A DNA stretch of 64,000 bases, from positions 558,001-622,000 of the forward strand of contig NZ_CP025394.1 of the NCBI RefSeq assembly GCF_002943525.1, read 5' to 3'. The position numbers were made by a program, and so were the translations under genes. Positions 1 to 7,114 of this stretch are shown in pieces. Each line of letters opens with the position of its first letter. The first letter of the stretch is position 1. The DNA is from Kitasatospora sp. MMS16-BH015. Its GTDB lineage: Bacteria > Actinomycetota > Actinomycetes > Streptomycetales > Streptomycetaceae. Under the pieces are notes generated by a model. It worked only from the letters and a program-made list of their open reading frames with translations, ran no database searches and was not told where the DNA came from.

Positions 1-1469
1 TGATCGTCACCGCCGACGGCCTCGGCATCACCGCCCTCGAGTTCACCACCGCCACCTGCCGGCTCGCGCACGAGCTGATCGCCCGGGGCGTCGGCCGGGG
101 CGACACCGTCACCCTGCTCACCGGCAACACCGCCGAGGCGCTCGGCGCCCGCCACGCCGCCGGGCTGGCGGGCGCCCGGGTGGTGCACCTGTACGACGGC
201 ATGAGCGCGCCCTCGCTGGCCCGGATCGTGGCCAGCGTGGACACCACCGTGCTGCTGGTGGACGCCGAACGGTACGCGGACGCCGCCGAGTTGCTCCCGC
301 TGATCGAGGTGCCGACCGTGCTCACCCTGGGCCCCGGCCCGGCGGGCATCGGGCCGGACGTGACGGCCGCCGCCGCGCACCGGCCGGCCACCCCGCCCGC
401 CGTCGAGATCCTGCCCGAGGACGACATCGGCATCCGGCACACCGGCGGCACCACCGGCATCCCCAAGGGCGTGCTCAGCCTGCACGGGCCCTACCGCCGC
501 GCCTTCGACCTCGACCTCGGCTTCGGCGGCGACGCCCGGTTCCTGGTCGCCACCCCGCTGGCCCACATGGCCGGCGTCTTCGCCGACCTGACGCTCCACC
601 ACGGCGGCACGGTGGTGCTCCAGCGCTCCTTCGACCCCGGCGAGGTGCTGGCCGCCGTCGAGCGCGAGCGGATCACCTTCCTCTGGACGCTGCCGCCGCT
701 GCTCCACCAGCTGCTCGACCACCCGGCGATCGGCCGCACCGACCTCTCCAGCCTGCGCCACCTGGTCTACGGCGGCTGCGCGGCCTCGCCCGCCCGGATC
801 CGGGAGGCGATCGGGGCGTTCGGCCCGGTCCTGGTCGGCGCCTACGGGATGTCCGAGGCCCAGGTGATCTCCCTGCTCTCCCCGCCGGAGCACGACCGGA
901 TCAAACCCGGCGACCCGGTGCCGGTCGGCCGCCCCTCCCCCGGCGTGGAGGTGGAGATCCGGGCCGAGGACGGCCGCCCGCTGCCCACCGGCGAGCACGG
1001 GGCGGTGCACGTGCGCTCCGGCGGCCTGATGGCCGGGTACTGGAAGCAGCCGGAGCTCACCGCCCAGGTGCTGCGGGGTGGTTGGCTCGACACCGGCGAC
1101 CTCGGCTACTTCGACCAGGAGGGCTACCTCTACCTGGCCGACCGGGCCAAGGACCTGGTGATCGTGGTCGGCGGCCACGTCTACCCGACCGAGGTCGAGG
1201 AGCTGCTGCTCACCCACCCGGCCGTCGCCCGCTGCGCGGTCTTCGGCGTGCGGGACGACCAGGAGGTGGAGCACGTCCACGTCGCCGTCGTCCCCACCCC
1301 CGGCCTGCACCCCGAACTATCCTCCCTGCGAGCCTTCGTGACGGCTCGTCGAGGCCGGATCTACGCCCCAGACGCCCTCCACCTGGTCGAGGAGATCCCG
1401 CTGACCCCGGTCGGCAAGCCGGACCGCAAGCGGATGCGGGCCGAGCTGGCGAATCGGGAGCCCTTGTGA
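1..1469 (+). CDS. Acyl-CoA synthetase / AMP-dependent ligase (5' partial)
   Basis: The frame is open from the left edge, so the true start lies outside the window; 488 residues are visible. It is a class I adenylate-forming enzyme, which activates a carboxylic acid as an acyl-AMP and then transfers it, usually to CoA. The phosphate-binding loop HTGGTTGIPKGV, the GAYGMSEAQ adenine-binding region, the TGDLGYFD motif and the hinge-plus-C-terminal lysine region (LTPVGKPDRKRMR) are all present in the right order. The substrate cannot be read from the sequence: the acyl pocket is not diagnostic and no biosynthetic partner is visible. It could serve fatty-acid, aryl-acid or secondary-metabolite activation. 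A long-chain acyl-CoA ligase is the simplest label. Confidence 0.9.
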   Translation, partial: IVTADGLGITALEFTTATCRLAHELIARGVGRGDTVTLLTGNTAEALGARHAAGLAGARVVHLYDGMSAPSLARIVASVDTTVLLVDAERYADAAELLPLIEVPTVLTLGPGPAGIGPDVTAAAAHRPATPPAVEILPEDDIGIRHTGGTTGIPKGVLSLHGPYRRAFDLDLGFGGDARFLVATPLAHMAGVFADLTLHHGGTVVLQRSFDPGEVLAAVERERITFLWTLPPLLHQLLDHPAIGRTDLSSLRHLVYGGCAASPARIREAIGAFGPVLVGAYGMSEAQVISLLSPPEHDRIKPGDPVPVGRPSPGVEVEIRAEDGRPLPTGEHGAVHVRSGGLMAGYWKQPELTAQVLRGGWLDTGDLGYFDQEGYLYLADRAKDLVIVVGGHVYPTEVEELLLTHPAVARCAVFGVRDDQEVEHVHVAVVPTPGLHPELSSLRAFVTARRGRIYAPDALHLVEEIPLTPVGKPDRKRMRAELANREPL

Positions 1470-1652
1470 GGTGAGCACGTCATCTGACGGTTCATCAGCT
1501 GTTCATGATCTCTTGTATGCCGGGGGCTGATCAACGGACTCAAGATCCGCATAGTGTGCCTACGCACCCCACGGTGGATCCACCGGGCTGGGGGCTCCCC
1601 CTCGTCAAGTCGCCTGCCACGAGCGTACGGCGACCTCACGAAAGGCATCACC

Positions 1653-2096
1653 ATGCGCAAGATCACGATCACGGCCGGCACCTTCGTCGCCGGCGCGGCC
1701 GCCCTGCTCCTCTCCACCGGAGTGGCGCAGGCGAGCGCCGAACGCGTGAGCACGCCCGTGCTGCTGGGCTCGCTACAGCTCGCCAAGACCGGGGCCGACG
1801 GCACCACCACCACGGCCTCGCTCAACTGCGTCCGCGGGATCGACGTCTACGGCCAGACCTACCTGGACGGCAACGGCACCGTCACCGACCCCACCGCGGC
1901 CTGCCAGGAACTGGCCGCGGTGAACGGTGACTTCACCCAGCTCAACGTGCACCCCAGCTGGCTGCCGACGGCCCAGGTCGCGCCGGTCACCGCCTCGGCC
2001 ACCGGCCACTGGGGCAACACCGCGGTGAACTGGTCACAGGACTTCACCAACCCCTCCGCCCTGGCGAAGAAGACCGGCGACGTCTTCGTCTTCTGA
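1653..2096 (+). CDS. Secreted SSI-like (subtilisin inhibitor family) protein lacking the reactive-loop disulfide
   Basis: This 147-residue protein has a signal peptide (MRKITITAG..., hydrophobic core, cleavage near AQA-SAE). The mature part follows the Streptomyces subtilisin inhibitor pattern: the SLNCV strand, a second Cys in AACQEL, the GDF motif, a TASATGHW strand and the typical C-terminal FVF end. Family SSI proteins have a second disulfide bracketing the P1-P1' reactive bond. Here both of those cysteines are absent: the segment reads SWLPTAQVAPV, and the later Cys position reads TNPS. Protease inhibition is therefore doubtful. ATG 1653 was chosen because it begins the signal peptide and an AAAGG-type ribosome site (about 1640-1645) precedes it. 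A strong hairpin terminator follows. Confidence 0.75.
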   Translation: MRKITITAGTFVAGAAALLLSTGVAQASAERVSTPVLLGSLQLAKTGADGTTTTASLNCVRGIDVYGQTYLDGNGTVTDPTAACQELAAVNGDFTQLNVHPSWLPTAQVAPVTASATGHWGNTAVNWSQDFTNPSALAKKTGDVFVF

Positions 2097-2102
2097 CGCC
2101 CG

Positions 2103-2139
2103 GGGGCGCCGACCTGACGATCCACCAGGTCGGCGCCCC
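2103..2139. terminator. Bidirectional hairpin terminator between SSI-like and GH27 genes
   Basis: A perfect 14-bp inverted repeat (2103-2116 with 2126-2139, arm GGGGCGCCGACCTG) encloses a 9-nt loop. It sits in the 93-bp gap between convergent genes. There is no clear U-tract, which is usual for actinobacterial terminators. Confidence 0.75.
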
Positions 2140-2189
2140 ACGGGGGGCTCAGCTCCACCCGTCTCCGCCCGTCTCGGCCGCCTGAGTCG

Positions 2190-3992
2190 TCAGGAGGCGG
2201 GCGGAGTCGCGAACGGCGCGCTCCAGGTCTGGTTGGGCTGGTGGCTGCCACAGGTGTAGGTGGCCACCGGCTTGGCCTTGTTGTTCAGCGAACCGCCGGC
2301 GATGTCGGCGCAGACCCCGCCCGCCTTGAGCTGGCCGCCCAGGGTGTAGGTCCAGAGCTGCTTGGCGTCGGCTCCGTTGCAGGTGCGCAGCTTCAGGCCG
2401 GTGGACTCGCCGGAGATGCAGAGCCCGGGCGCGGCGAGCGAGCTGATCCGCCCGTCGGCCTGGCGCTGCCACTGCTGGTTGCTGCCGCTGTGGCAGTCCC
2501 AGAGGCCCACCGTGGTGCCGTTGGTGGCGCCGTTGTACGCGTCCAGGCAGTAGGCGTACGCCTGGAAGCCGGGCTGCGCGGCCTGGATCTGGCCGGTGGG
2601 CAGCGCGGCGCCGCAGTTGCCGGGGGCCACGGTGTACATCACGTTGTCGTGCGCGCCGATGGCGGTGGTGAGCGAGCCGGTCACCTGCGAACTGGCGTGA
2701 CTCCACAGGTCCTTGACCGTGTGGGCGCAGCCGGCGTCGGTAAAGCCGAGCCGGGAGAGGTCGAGAGTGAAGTTGGTGGCGGTGGCGTTCTTGTTGACCA
2801 CCACCACGGCCCGCGAGCCGTCGGCCAGCGGCTTGACCACCGTCTCGGTGCCGGCGGTGGTGCCGGCCCCGTCCCGGGTGGCGAGGTAGCCGCCGGCGGT
2901 GGTGTCCTGGTCCACCGCGATGATGTCAGCGTTCTTCAGGATGCTCAACTGCGGGGCGTAGGCGGTCGGGTCGGCGGCCATCTTCCGCACGTCGGTACTG
3001 ATCATCAGCGGGGAGCCCATCGCGGACCAGAGCGCGAACTGGCTGCGCTGCTCGGCCGGGCTGAGCTGGTTGTTGTCGCCGATCAGCAGCATGTCGGCGT
3101 CGTTGTGGTTGCCGGCGCCGTTGTAGCGGGCCAGCGCGACGGTGTCCTCGAAGTTCTGCAGCACCCCGCCCTCGTAGTAGTCGCCGCCGTGCTGCCAATC
3201 CCAGCCGCTGTTCGGCTGGTTGGCGTGCCAGACCTGGATGTCGGGGCTGACCCGCCACATCTGGCCGAGGCCGCGGACCCACTCCTGGGTGTCGTACTTC
3301 GTCGCGCTGTCCGGCCCGTACCCGGCGGGGGCGGACTCGTTGAAGAGGATCTTGCGGGTGGAGTTCGCGGTGGCCGTGTTCAGCGCGTTGGCGGTGGCGG
3401 TGAACTCCTGGCGCCGGTTGGCGTCGGTCGTCCCGCAGTTGTCGAGCTTGAGCGAGTCGACGCCCCAGTACGCCAGCGAGTTGGCGTCCACCTGCTCGTG
3501 GCCCATCACCCCGCCGGGCACGCCCTGGCAGGTGTTGACGCCGGAGGTGCTGTAGACGCCCGCCTGCATGCCGAGGCCGTGCAGGTAGTTCGCGTAGTCG
3601 GTGAGCTCCCAGTCGAAGCCGGGCTGGCTGCTGCCGCCCCAGGTCGCCGCGCCGTGCAGGTAGCCGGCGCTGGTGCGCTGCATCCAGCAGTCGTCCACCG
3701 TGAGGTTGGTGTATCCGGCGGCGACCAGGCCGGTGTCCTTCATCGCCTTGGCCTGGTCCTCCATGAACTGCTGGAAGGAGTACCCGGCCGTGGTGCCGTC
3801 GAGGCGCGCCTGCGCCGCGCAGGTGAACCGTGCCCAGTCGTTGAACCCCATCATCGGCTTGACCCCGACCGGGGTGCTGGTGTTCGCCGCCACCGGGTCG
3901 GCGACGGCGGCCGTGCTGCCGATGGTCACGGCCGGTGCCAGCGCCAGCACGGCCGCCGTACAGACCCCTGTGACCCGCTGCTGCCATCTCAT
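2190..3992 (-). CDS. Secreted alpha-galactosidase, GH27, with C-terminal ricin-type (CBM13) lectin domain
   Basis: A 600-residue exported enzyme. Residues 1-31 form a signal peptide. Residues about 45-330 are a GH27 barrel beginning with MGFNDWARF and containing TVDDCWM, the nucleophile motif KLDNCG (Asp184) and the acid/base motif WRVSPDI (Asp251). A beta-sandwich follows, then a ricin B-type trefoil (about 470-598) with repeated CLDAYNG/LWDC and QQW-type motifs. The predicted reaction is hydrolysis of terminal alpha-galactosides from oligo- and polysaccharides outside the cell. ATG 3992 is preceded by GGGAG at 7-nt spacing. A galactosyl-acting GH59 enzyme with the same lectin type lies at 41.8 kb, suggesting a shared taste for galactose-containing glycans. 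Confidence 0.93.
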   Translation of the reverse strand: MRWQQRVTGVCTAAVLALAPAVTIGSTAAVADPVAANTSTPVGVKPMMGFNDWARFTCAAQARLDGTTAGYSFQQFMEDQAKAMKDTGLVAAGYTNLTVDDCWMQRTSAGYLHGAATWGGSSQPGFDWELTDYANYLHGLGMQAGVYSTSGVNTCQGVPGGVMGHEQVDANSLAYWGVDSLKLDNCGTTDANRRQEFTATANALNTATANSTRKILFNESAPAGYGPDSATKYDTQEWVRGLGQMWRVSPDIQVWHANQPNSGWDWQHGGDYYEGGVLQNFEDTVALARYNGAGNHNDADMLLIGDNNQLSPAEQRSQFALWSAMGSPLMISTDVRKMAADPTAYAPQLSILKNADIIAVDQDTTAGGYLATRDGAGTTAGTETVVKPLADGSRAVVVVNKNATATNFTLDLSRLGFTDAGCAHTVKDLWSHASSQVTGSLTTAIGAHDNVMYTVAPGNCGAALPTGQIQAAQPGFQAYAYCLDAYNGATNGTTVGLWDCHSGSNQQWQRQADGRISSLAAPGLCISGESTGLKLRTCNGADAKQLWTYTLGGQLKAGGVCADIAGGSLNNKAKPVATYTCGSHQPNQTWSAPFATPPAS

Positions 3993-4013
3993 GTGGATGC
4001 TCCCGACTGAGTG

Positions 4014-4041
4014 CTTATGATCAAATCTGCGCTTTAATCAA
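4014..4041 (-). promoter_or_regulatory. Putative promoter of the GH27 gene with TTGAT repeats
   Basis: On the minus strand a TTGATT -35-like hexamer (4041-4036) and a CATAAG -10-like hexamer (4019-4014) are separated by 16 nt, giving a start site about 15 nt before ATG 3992. TTGAT recurs inside the spacer, next to a TGATCA palindrome, so a sugar-responsive repressor could bind here. The element is read by eye only. Confidence 0.4.
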
Positions 4042-4140
4042 TGCTTCGCGCAGCTTCGAGCAAGAGTGCTCATGCCGTGCACGCTCCGTCAAGAGATCCG
4101 GCGTTGCAAAACCTGACGTTCCGTCGGTTCATAGGGAGAT

Positions 4141-5028
4141 ATGAGGATCACTGCGCAGCGTCCCGGCCCCGGCCGCATGCTCAGCCGACGGACGCTGCTG
4201 GCCTCGGCCGCCACCGCCCTGACCGCCTGCGGTTCCTCCGTCCCAGCTCCGCCCGGGACCCCGTCCCCCGCGGTGACGCCCTCCCCCTCGGCCTCGCCCT
4301 CCGCGCGCCCCACCCCGGTGCTGCCCACCGAGGCCGAGGTGATCGCCCGGCACCAGGGCGCGGTGCCCACCGAGTGGGGCACCGCCGTCACGGGGGTGGT
4401 CTCCGCGCTGCCGGACGGAGCCACCGGGACGGCGCTCACCTTCGACGCCTGCGGCGGGCCCGGCGGGTCCGGGTACGACGCCGCGCTGATCGACCTGCTG
4501 CGCGAGCACGGCGTCCCGGCCACGCTCTTCCTCAACGCCCGGTGGATCGACGCCAACCCGGAGGTCTTCGCCCGCCTCGCGGCCGACCCGCTGTTCGAGA
4601 TCGGCAACCACGGCACCCTGCACCGCCCGCTCTCGGTCACCGGCCGCTCGGCCTACGGCATCGCCGGCACCCGCGACCTGAGCGAGGCGTACCAGGAGGT
4701 CGCCGGCAACGCCGCCAAGCTCACCGGGCTGCTCGGCCGGCCGCCGCGGTTCTTCCGCTCCGGCACCGCCCACTACGACGAGATCGCCACCCAGGTGGTC
4801 GCCGACCTGGGCCAACGGGTGGCCGGCTTCTCCGTGAACGCCGACGCCGGGGCCACCTATACCGCCGCCCAGGTCAGCCGGGAACTCGCCGCCGCCCCGC
4901 CCGGCGCCATCGTCATCGGCCACTTCAACCACCCGGGCAGCGGCACCGCCCCCGGCCTGGCAGCCGCCCTGCCACCCCTGCTGGCGGCCGGCCGCCGCTT
5001 CCTCCGCCTCTCCGAGGCCCTCCCCTGA
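4141..5028 (+). CDS. Polysaccharide deacetylase (CE4/NodB fold) lipoprotein
   Basis: A 295-residue protein. The N-terminus has SRRTLL followed by a lipobox-like LTAC, then a Pro/Ser/Thr-rich linker (about 36-60), so it should be anchored at the outer face of the membrane. The NodB-type domain carries motif 1 as TFDACGG (the first Asp is kept; the canonical second Asp of TFDDG is Ala), motif 2 as GNHGTLH (both His kept), motif 3 as RFFRSG and a late GHFNHPG. It probably removes N-acetyl groups from a cell-wall or extracellular polysaccharide. The metal-site change is shared by some actinobacterial members as I recall, so activity is uncertain. ATG 4141 has AGGGAG only 2 nt upstream; ATG 4177 is an alternative. 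Confidence 0.85.
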   Translation: MRITAQRPGPGRMLSRRTLLASAATALTACGSSVPAPPGTPSPAVTPSPSASPSARPTPVLPTEAEVIARHQGAVPTEWGTAVTGVVSALPDGATGTALTFDACGGPGGSGYDAALIDLLREHGVPATLFLNARWIDANPEVFARLAADPLFEIGNHGTLHRPLSVTGRSAYGIAGTRDLSEAYQEVAGNAAKLTGLLGRPPRFFRSGTAHYDEIATQVVADLGQRVAGFSVNADAGATYTAAQVSRELAAAPPGAIVIGHFNHPGSGTAPGLAAALPPLLAAGRRFLRLSEALP

Positions 5029-5034
5029 GGCCCC

Positions 5035-5056
5035 CTCCCCCTGCTACTCGGGGGAG
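5035..5056. terminator. Short hairpin between convergent genes
   Basis: CTCCCCC (5035-5041) pairs with GGGGGAG (5050-5056) around an 8-nt loop, in the 34-bp gap between the deacetylase and the methyltransferase. It probably ends both transcripts. Confidence 0.5.
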
Positions 5057-5062
5057 CCTGCT

Positions 5063-5704
5063 TCAGCGACCCCCGTCCTTCACCGCCAGCAGCTGCACCT
5101 CCCGGAACTGCCGCTTGTCGGCGGGCCCCGGCTCGGCGATCAGCCGGGCCGCCTCCCGCAGCCCGACCGCGCGCAGCAGCTCCGCCAGCCGGTCGGGCGA
5201 CCAGCGGTACGCCGTCACCACCGAGTGGTCGTACGGCTGGGTCTCGATCCCCGGCTCCTCGGTGGTGAAGCAGCTGATCAGCAGCCGCCCGCCGGGCGCC
5301 AGCACCCGGGCGAACTCGGCGAGCACCGCCGGCACCTCGGCGGGCGCGAAGTGGATGATCGAGTACCGCGACAGCACCCCGCCCAGCACCCCGTCCGCCA
5401 GGTCGAGCGCCCGCAGCGACCCCCGCTCGAACCGCAGCTGCGGGTACGCGGCCCGGGCCAGCCGGATCATCTCCGCCGAGCCGTCCACCCCGAACGCCCG
5501 CAGCCCCAGCTCGGCCAGCCGGGCCGTCACGTACCCCGGCCCGCACCCGAGGTCCGCCACCTCGCCACCGCCCCCGGCCCGCACCTGCTCGGCGAAGGCC
5601 GCGAGCAGCGCCCGCTCCACCGGCCGCTCCCGCAGGCTGTCGGCGAACAGCTCCGCGTACCGCACGGCCACGGCGTCGTAGGCGGTGGGGGTGGCGTCAC
5701 TCAT
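5063..5704 (-). CDS. Class I SAM-dependent methyltransferase
   Basis: A 213-residue cytosolic protein with a complete Rossmann-type SAM site: VADLGCGPGYVT (motif I), the acidic end of beta-2 in FGVDGSAEM, and a motif IV region ending in IIHFAPAE, followed by LAPGGRLLIS. It resembles the small stand-alone methyltransferase_11/25 group, whose substrates are mostly unknown. ATG 5704 has AAGGAG about 8 nt upstream. The MerR-PP2C gene ends 24 bp upstream on the same strand, so the two may be co-transcribed. The substrate cannot be inferred. Confidence 0.85.
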   Translation of the reverse strand: MSDATPTAYDAVAVRYAELFADSLRERPVERALLAAFAEQVRAGGGGEVADLGCGPGYVTARLAELGLRAFGVDGSAEMIRLARAAYPQLRFERGSLRALDLADGVLGGVLSRYSIIHFAPAEVPAVLAEFARVLAPGGRLLISCFTTEEPGIETQPYDHSVVTAYRWSPDRLAELLRAVGLREAARLIAEPGPADKRQFREVQLLAVKDGGR

Positions 5705-5728
5705 CGGGCGTCTCTCCTTCGGTCGGCG

Positions 5729-6808
5729 TCAGTCCTGCGGCTCGATCACGTCCGCGACCGCGCAGGCGATGTTGTCGGGCCCGCCGGCCCGGTTGGCCAG
5801 CTCGACCAGTTGCTGGACCACCTGGTCGGGGTCGGGGGTGGTGCTGAGCACGGTGTGCAGACGGTCGGCGGGCACCACGGTGGTCAGCCCGTCGGAGCAG
5901 AGCAGATAGCGGTCGCCCACCCGGGCGGTGTGCAGCGAGAGGTCGGGCCGGTGCTCGCCCGAGCCGGTGAGGGCGCGGATCAGCAGCGCGCGCTGCGGGT
6001 GCGAGGCGGCCTCCGCCAGGGTCAGCCGTCCGTCGTCCACCATCGACTGCACCAGGGTGTGGTCGTGGGTGATCTGGTACAGCTCACCCGCGCGCAGCAG
6101 ATAGGCCCGGGTGTCGCCGATGTGCACCAGAGCCAGCTGCGAGCCCGTCCAGAGCATCGCCGTCAGGGTGGTGCCGAGTCCGGGCAGCCCCGGCTCGGCC
6201 TCGGCGAGGCTGCGCACCTGGGCGTCGGCCCGGGTGACGGCCTCCGCCAGCGCATTGAGCAGATCACCGGCGGGCAGCCCGTCCGCCAACCGCTTCAGCG
6301 CCTCGATCGCCACCGCGCCGGCGCGGTCGCCACCGCCCTCGGCGCCCATGCCGTCCGCCACGGCGATCAGCCGGGCGTCGGCGTAGGCCGTGTCGTCGTT
6401 GCGTTCGCGGACCAGCCCGGCGTCGGAGCGCGCGGCGTAGCGGATCCGCAGGTCGGTGGTCTCGGTCATGGTGGGGTCCTTCCCGGAGAGGTGGTCCACG
6501 AGGAAGGCGGCCAGGTCCTGCCGGGCGGCGGTCTCGGCCACCACCTGCTGCCAGTAGCCGGCCACTTCACCGGCCGCACGGATGGGCTCGAGCTCCAACA
6601 CCAGCCGGATCCGCGCCAGCGGCATCCCGAGCCGGCGCAGCCAGGCCACCAGCCTGGCCCGCTCCACCTGCCCCGGCGCGTACCGCCGGTAACCGGTGAC
6701 GGGATCCACCTCGGCGGGCCGGAGCAGCCCGAGCTCGTCGTACAGCCGGAGCGCCTTCGGCGACAGCCGCGTCACCCGGGCGAACGCCCCGATCGTCAGC
6801 AGCTCCAC
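5729..6808 (-). CDS. MerR-type DNA-binding domain fused to PP2C-family Ser/Thr phosphatase
   Basis: Residues 1-70 are a MerR winged helix (LTIGAFARVTRLSPKALR, YDELGLLRP, GYRRY) plus a short helical dimer region. Residues about 115-355 are a complete PP2C phosphatase: RSDAGLVRERNDD, VADGMG, GDTRAYLL, LLCSDGLT and GGPDNIA, which carry the metal-binding aspartates. It would couple DNA binding to dephosphorylation of Ser/Thr-phosphoproteins. GTG 6808 lies 6 nt after GAGGAGG; ATG 6814 directly abuts that site and is less likely. Inside the gene, ATG 6469 begins the PP2C half and has its own GGAAGG site at 8-nt spacing, so a free 246-residue phosphatase may also be made. The gene may have arisen by fusion of two adjacent genes. 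Confidence 0.88.
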   Translation of the reverse strand: MELLTIGAFARVTRLSPKALRLYDELGLLRPAEVDPVTGYRRYAPGQVERARLVAWLRRLGMPLARIRLVLELEPIRAAGEVAGYWQQVVAETAARQDLAAFLVDHLSGKDPTMTETTDLRIRYAARSDAGLVRERNDDTAYADARLIAVADGMGAEGGGDRAGAVAIEALKRLADGLPAGDLLNALAEAVTRADAQVRSLAEAEPGLPGLGTTLTAMLWTGSQLALVHIGDTRAYLLRAGELYQITHDHTLVQSMVDDGRLTLAEAASHPQRALLIRALTGSGEHRPDLSLHTARVGDRYLLCSDGLTTVVPADRLHTVLSTTPDPDQVVQQLVELANRAGGPDNIACAVADVIEPQD

Positions 6809-6825
6809 GCCCATCCTCCTCGTCA

Positions 6826-6881
6826 CCGGGCACGGTGCCCGGCCCCACCGATGCTGGGCCTTCCCCAAGGGTCAAGGTCAA
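6826..6881 (-). promoter_or_regulatory. Candidate operator/promoter of MerR-PP2C gene
   Basis: Just upstream of the ribosome site lies a 17-bp dyad, CCGGGCACGGTGCCCGG (6826-6842). On the minus strand two abutting TTGACC hexamers (6881-6876 and 6875-6870) look like a doubled -35 element. No convincing -10 box was found. Autoregulation by the MerR domain is plausible but unproven. Confidence 0.35.
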
Positions 6882-6991
6882 CAGCCCCGGCCCGGGCACC
6901 CCACCGGGCCCTCGTCGCCGACCGGTCCTCGCACCCGCCTCGCCCACCCGCCGGCCGCCTCGCCCGCCGGTCGGCGCCTAGGGGCCCAGGC

Positions 6992-7047
6992 ACTCGGTAC
7001 CTCGGTGCCTCGGTGCCTCGGTGCCTCGGTGCCTCGGTGCCTCGGTG
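6992..7047. repeat. 8-bp tandem repeat, six perfect copies plus one imperfect
   Basis: The unit CCTCGGTG is repeated six times without error (7000-7047), preceded by a degenerate copy ACTCGGTA (6992-6999). The array lies between the stop of the giant TPR gene and the MerR-PP2C gene. Each unit can pair with GGCACCG just downstream (7056-7062), so alternative hairpins are possible. An 8-bp unit is not a multiple of three and the location is non-coding. Confidence 0.9.
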
Positions 7048-7114
7048 CCGGGCGGAGGCACCGGCCGGACGGGAGGAGCCGCGCCCCGGCTCCTCCCGTC
7101 CGCCCGCCACCCGC

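Noticed and set aside
1552..1557. TAGTGT -10-like box before the SSI-like gene
   Set aside because: No acceptable -35 hexamer and 95 nt from the start codon; too weak to list.
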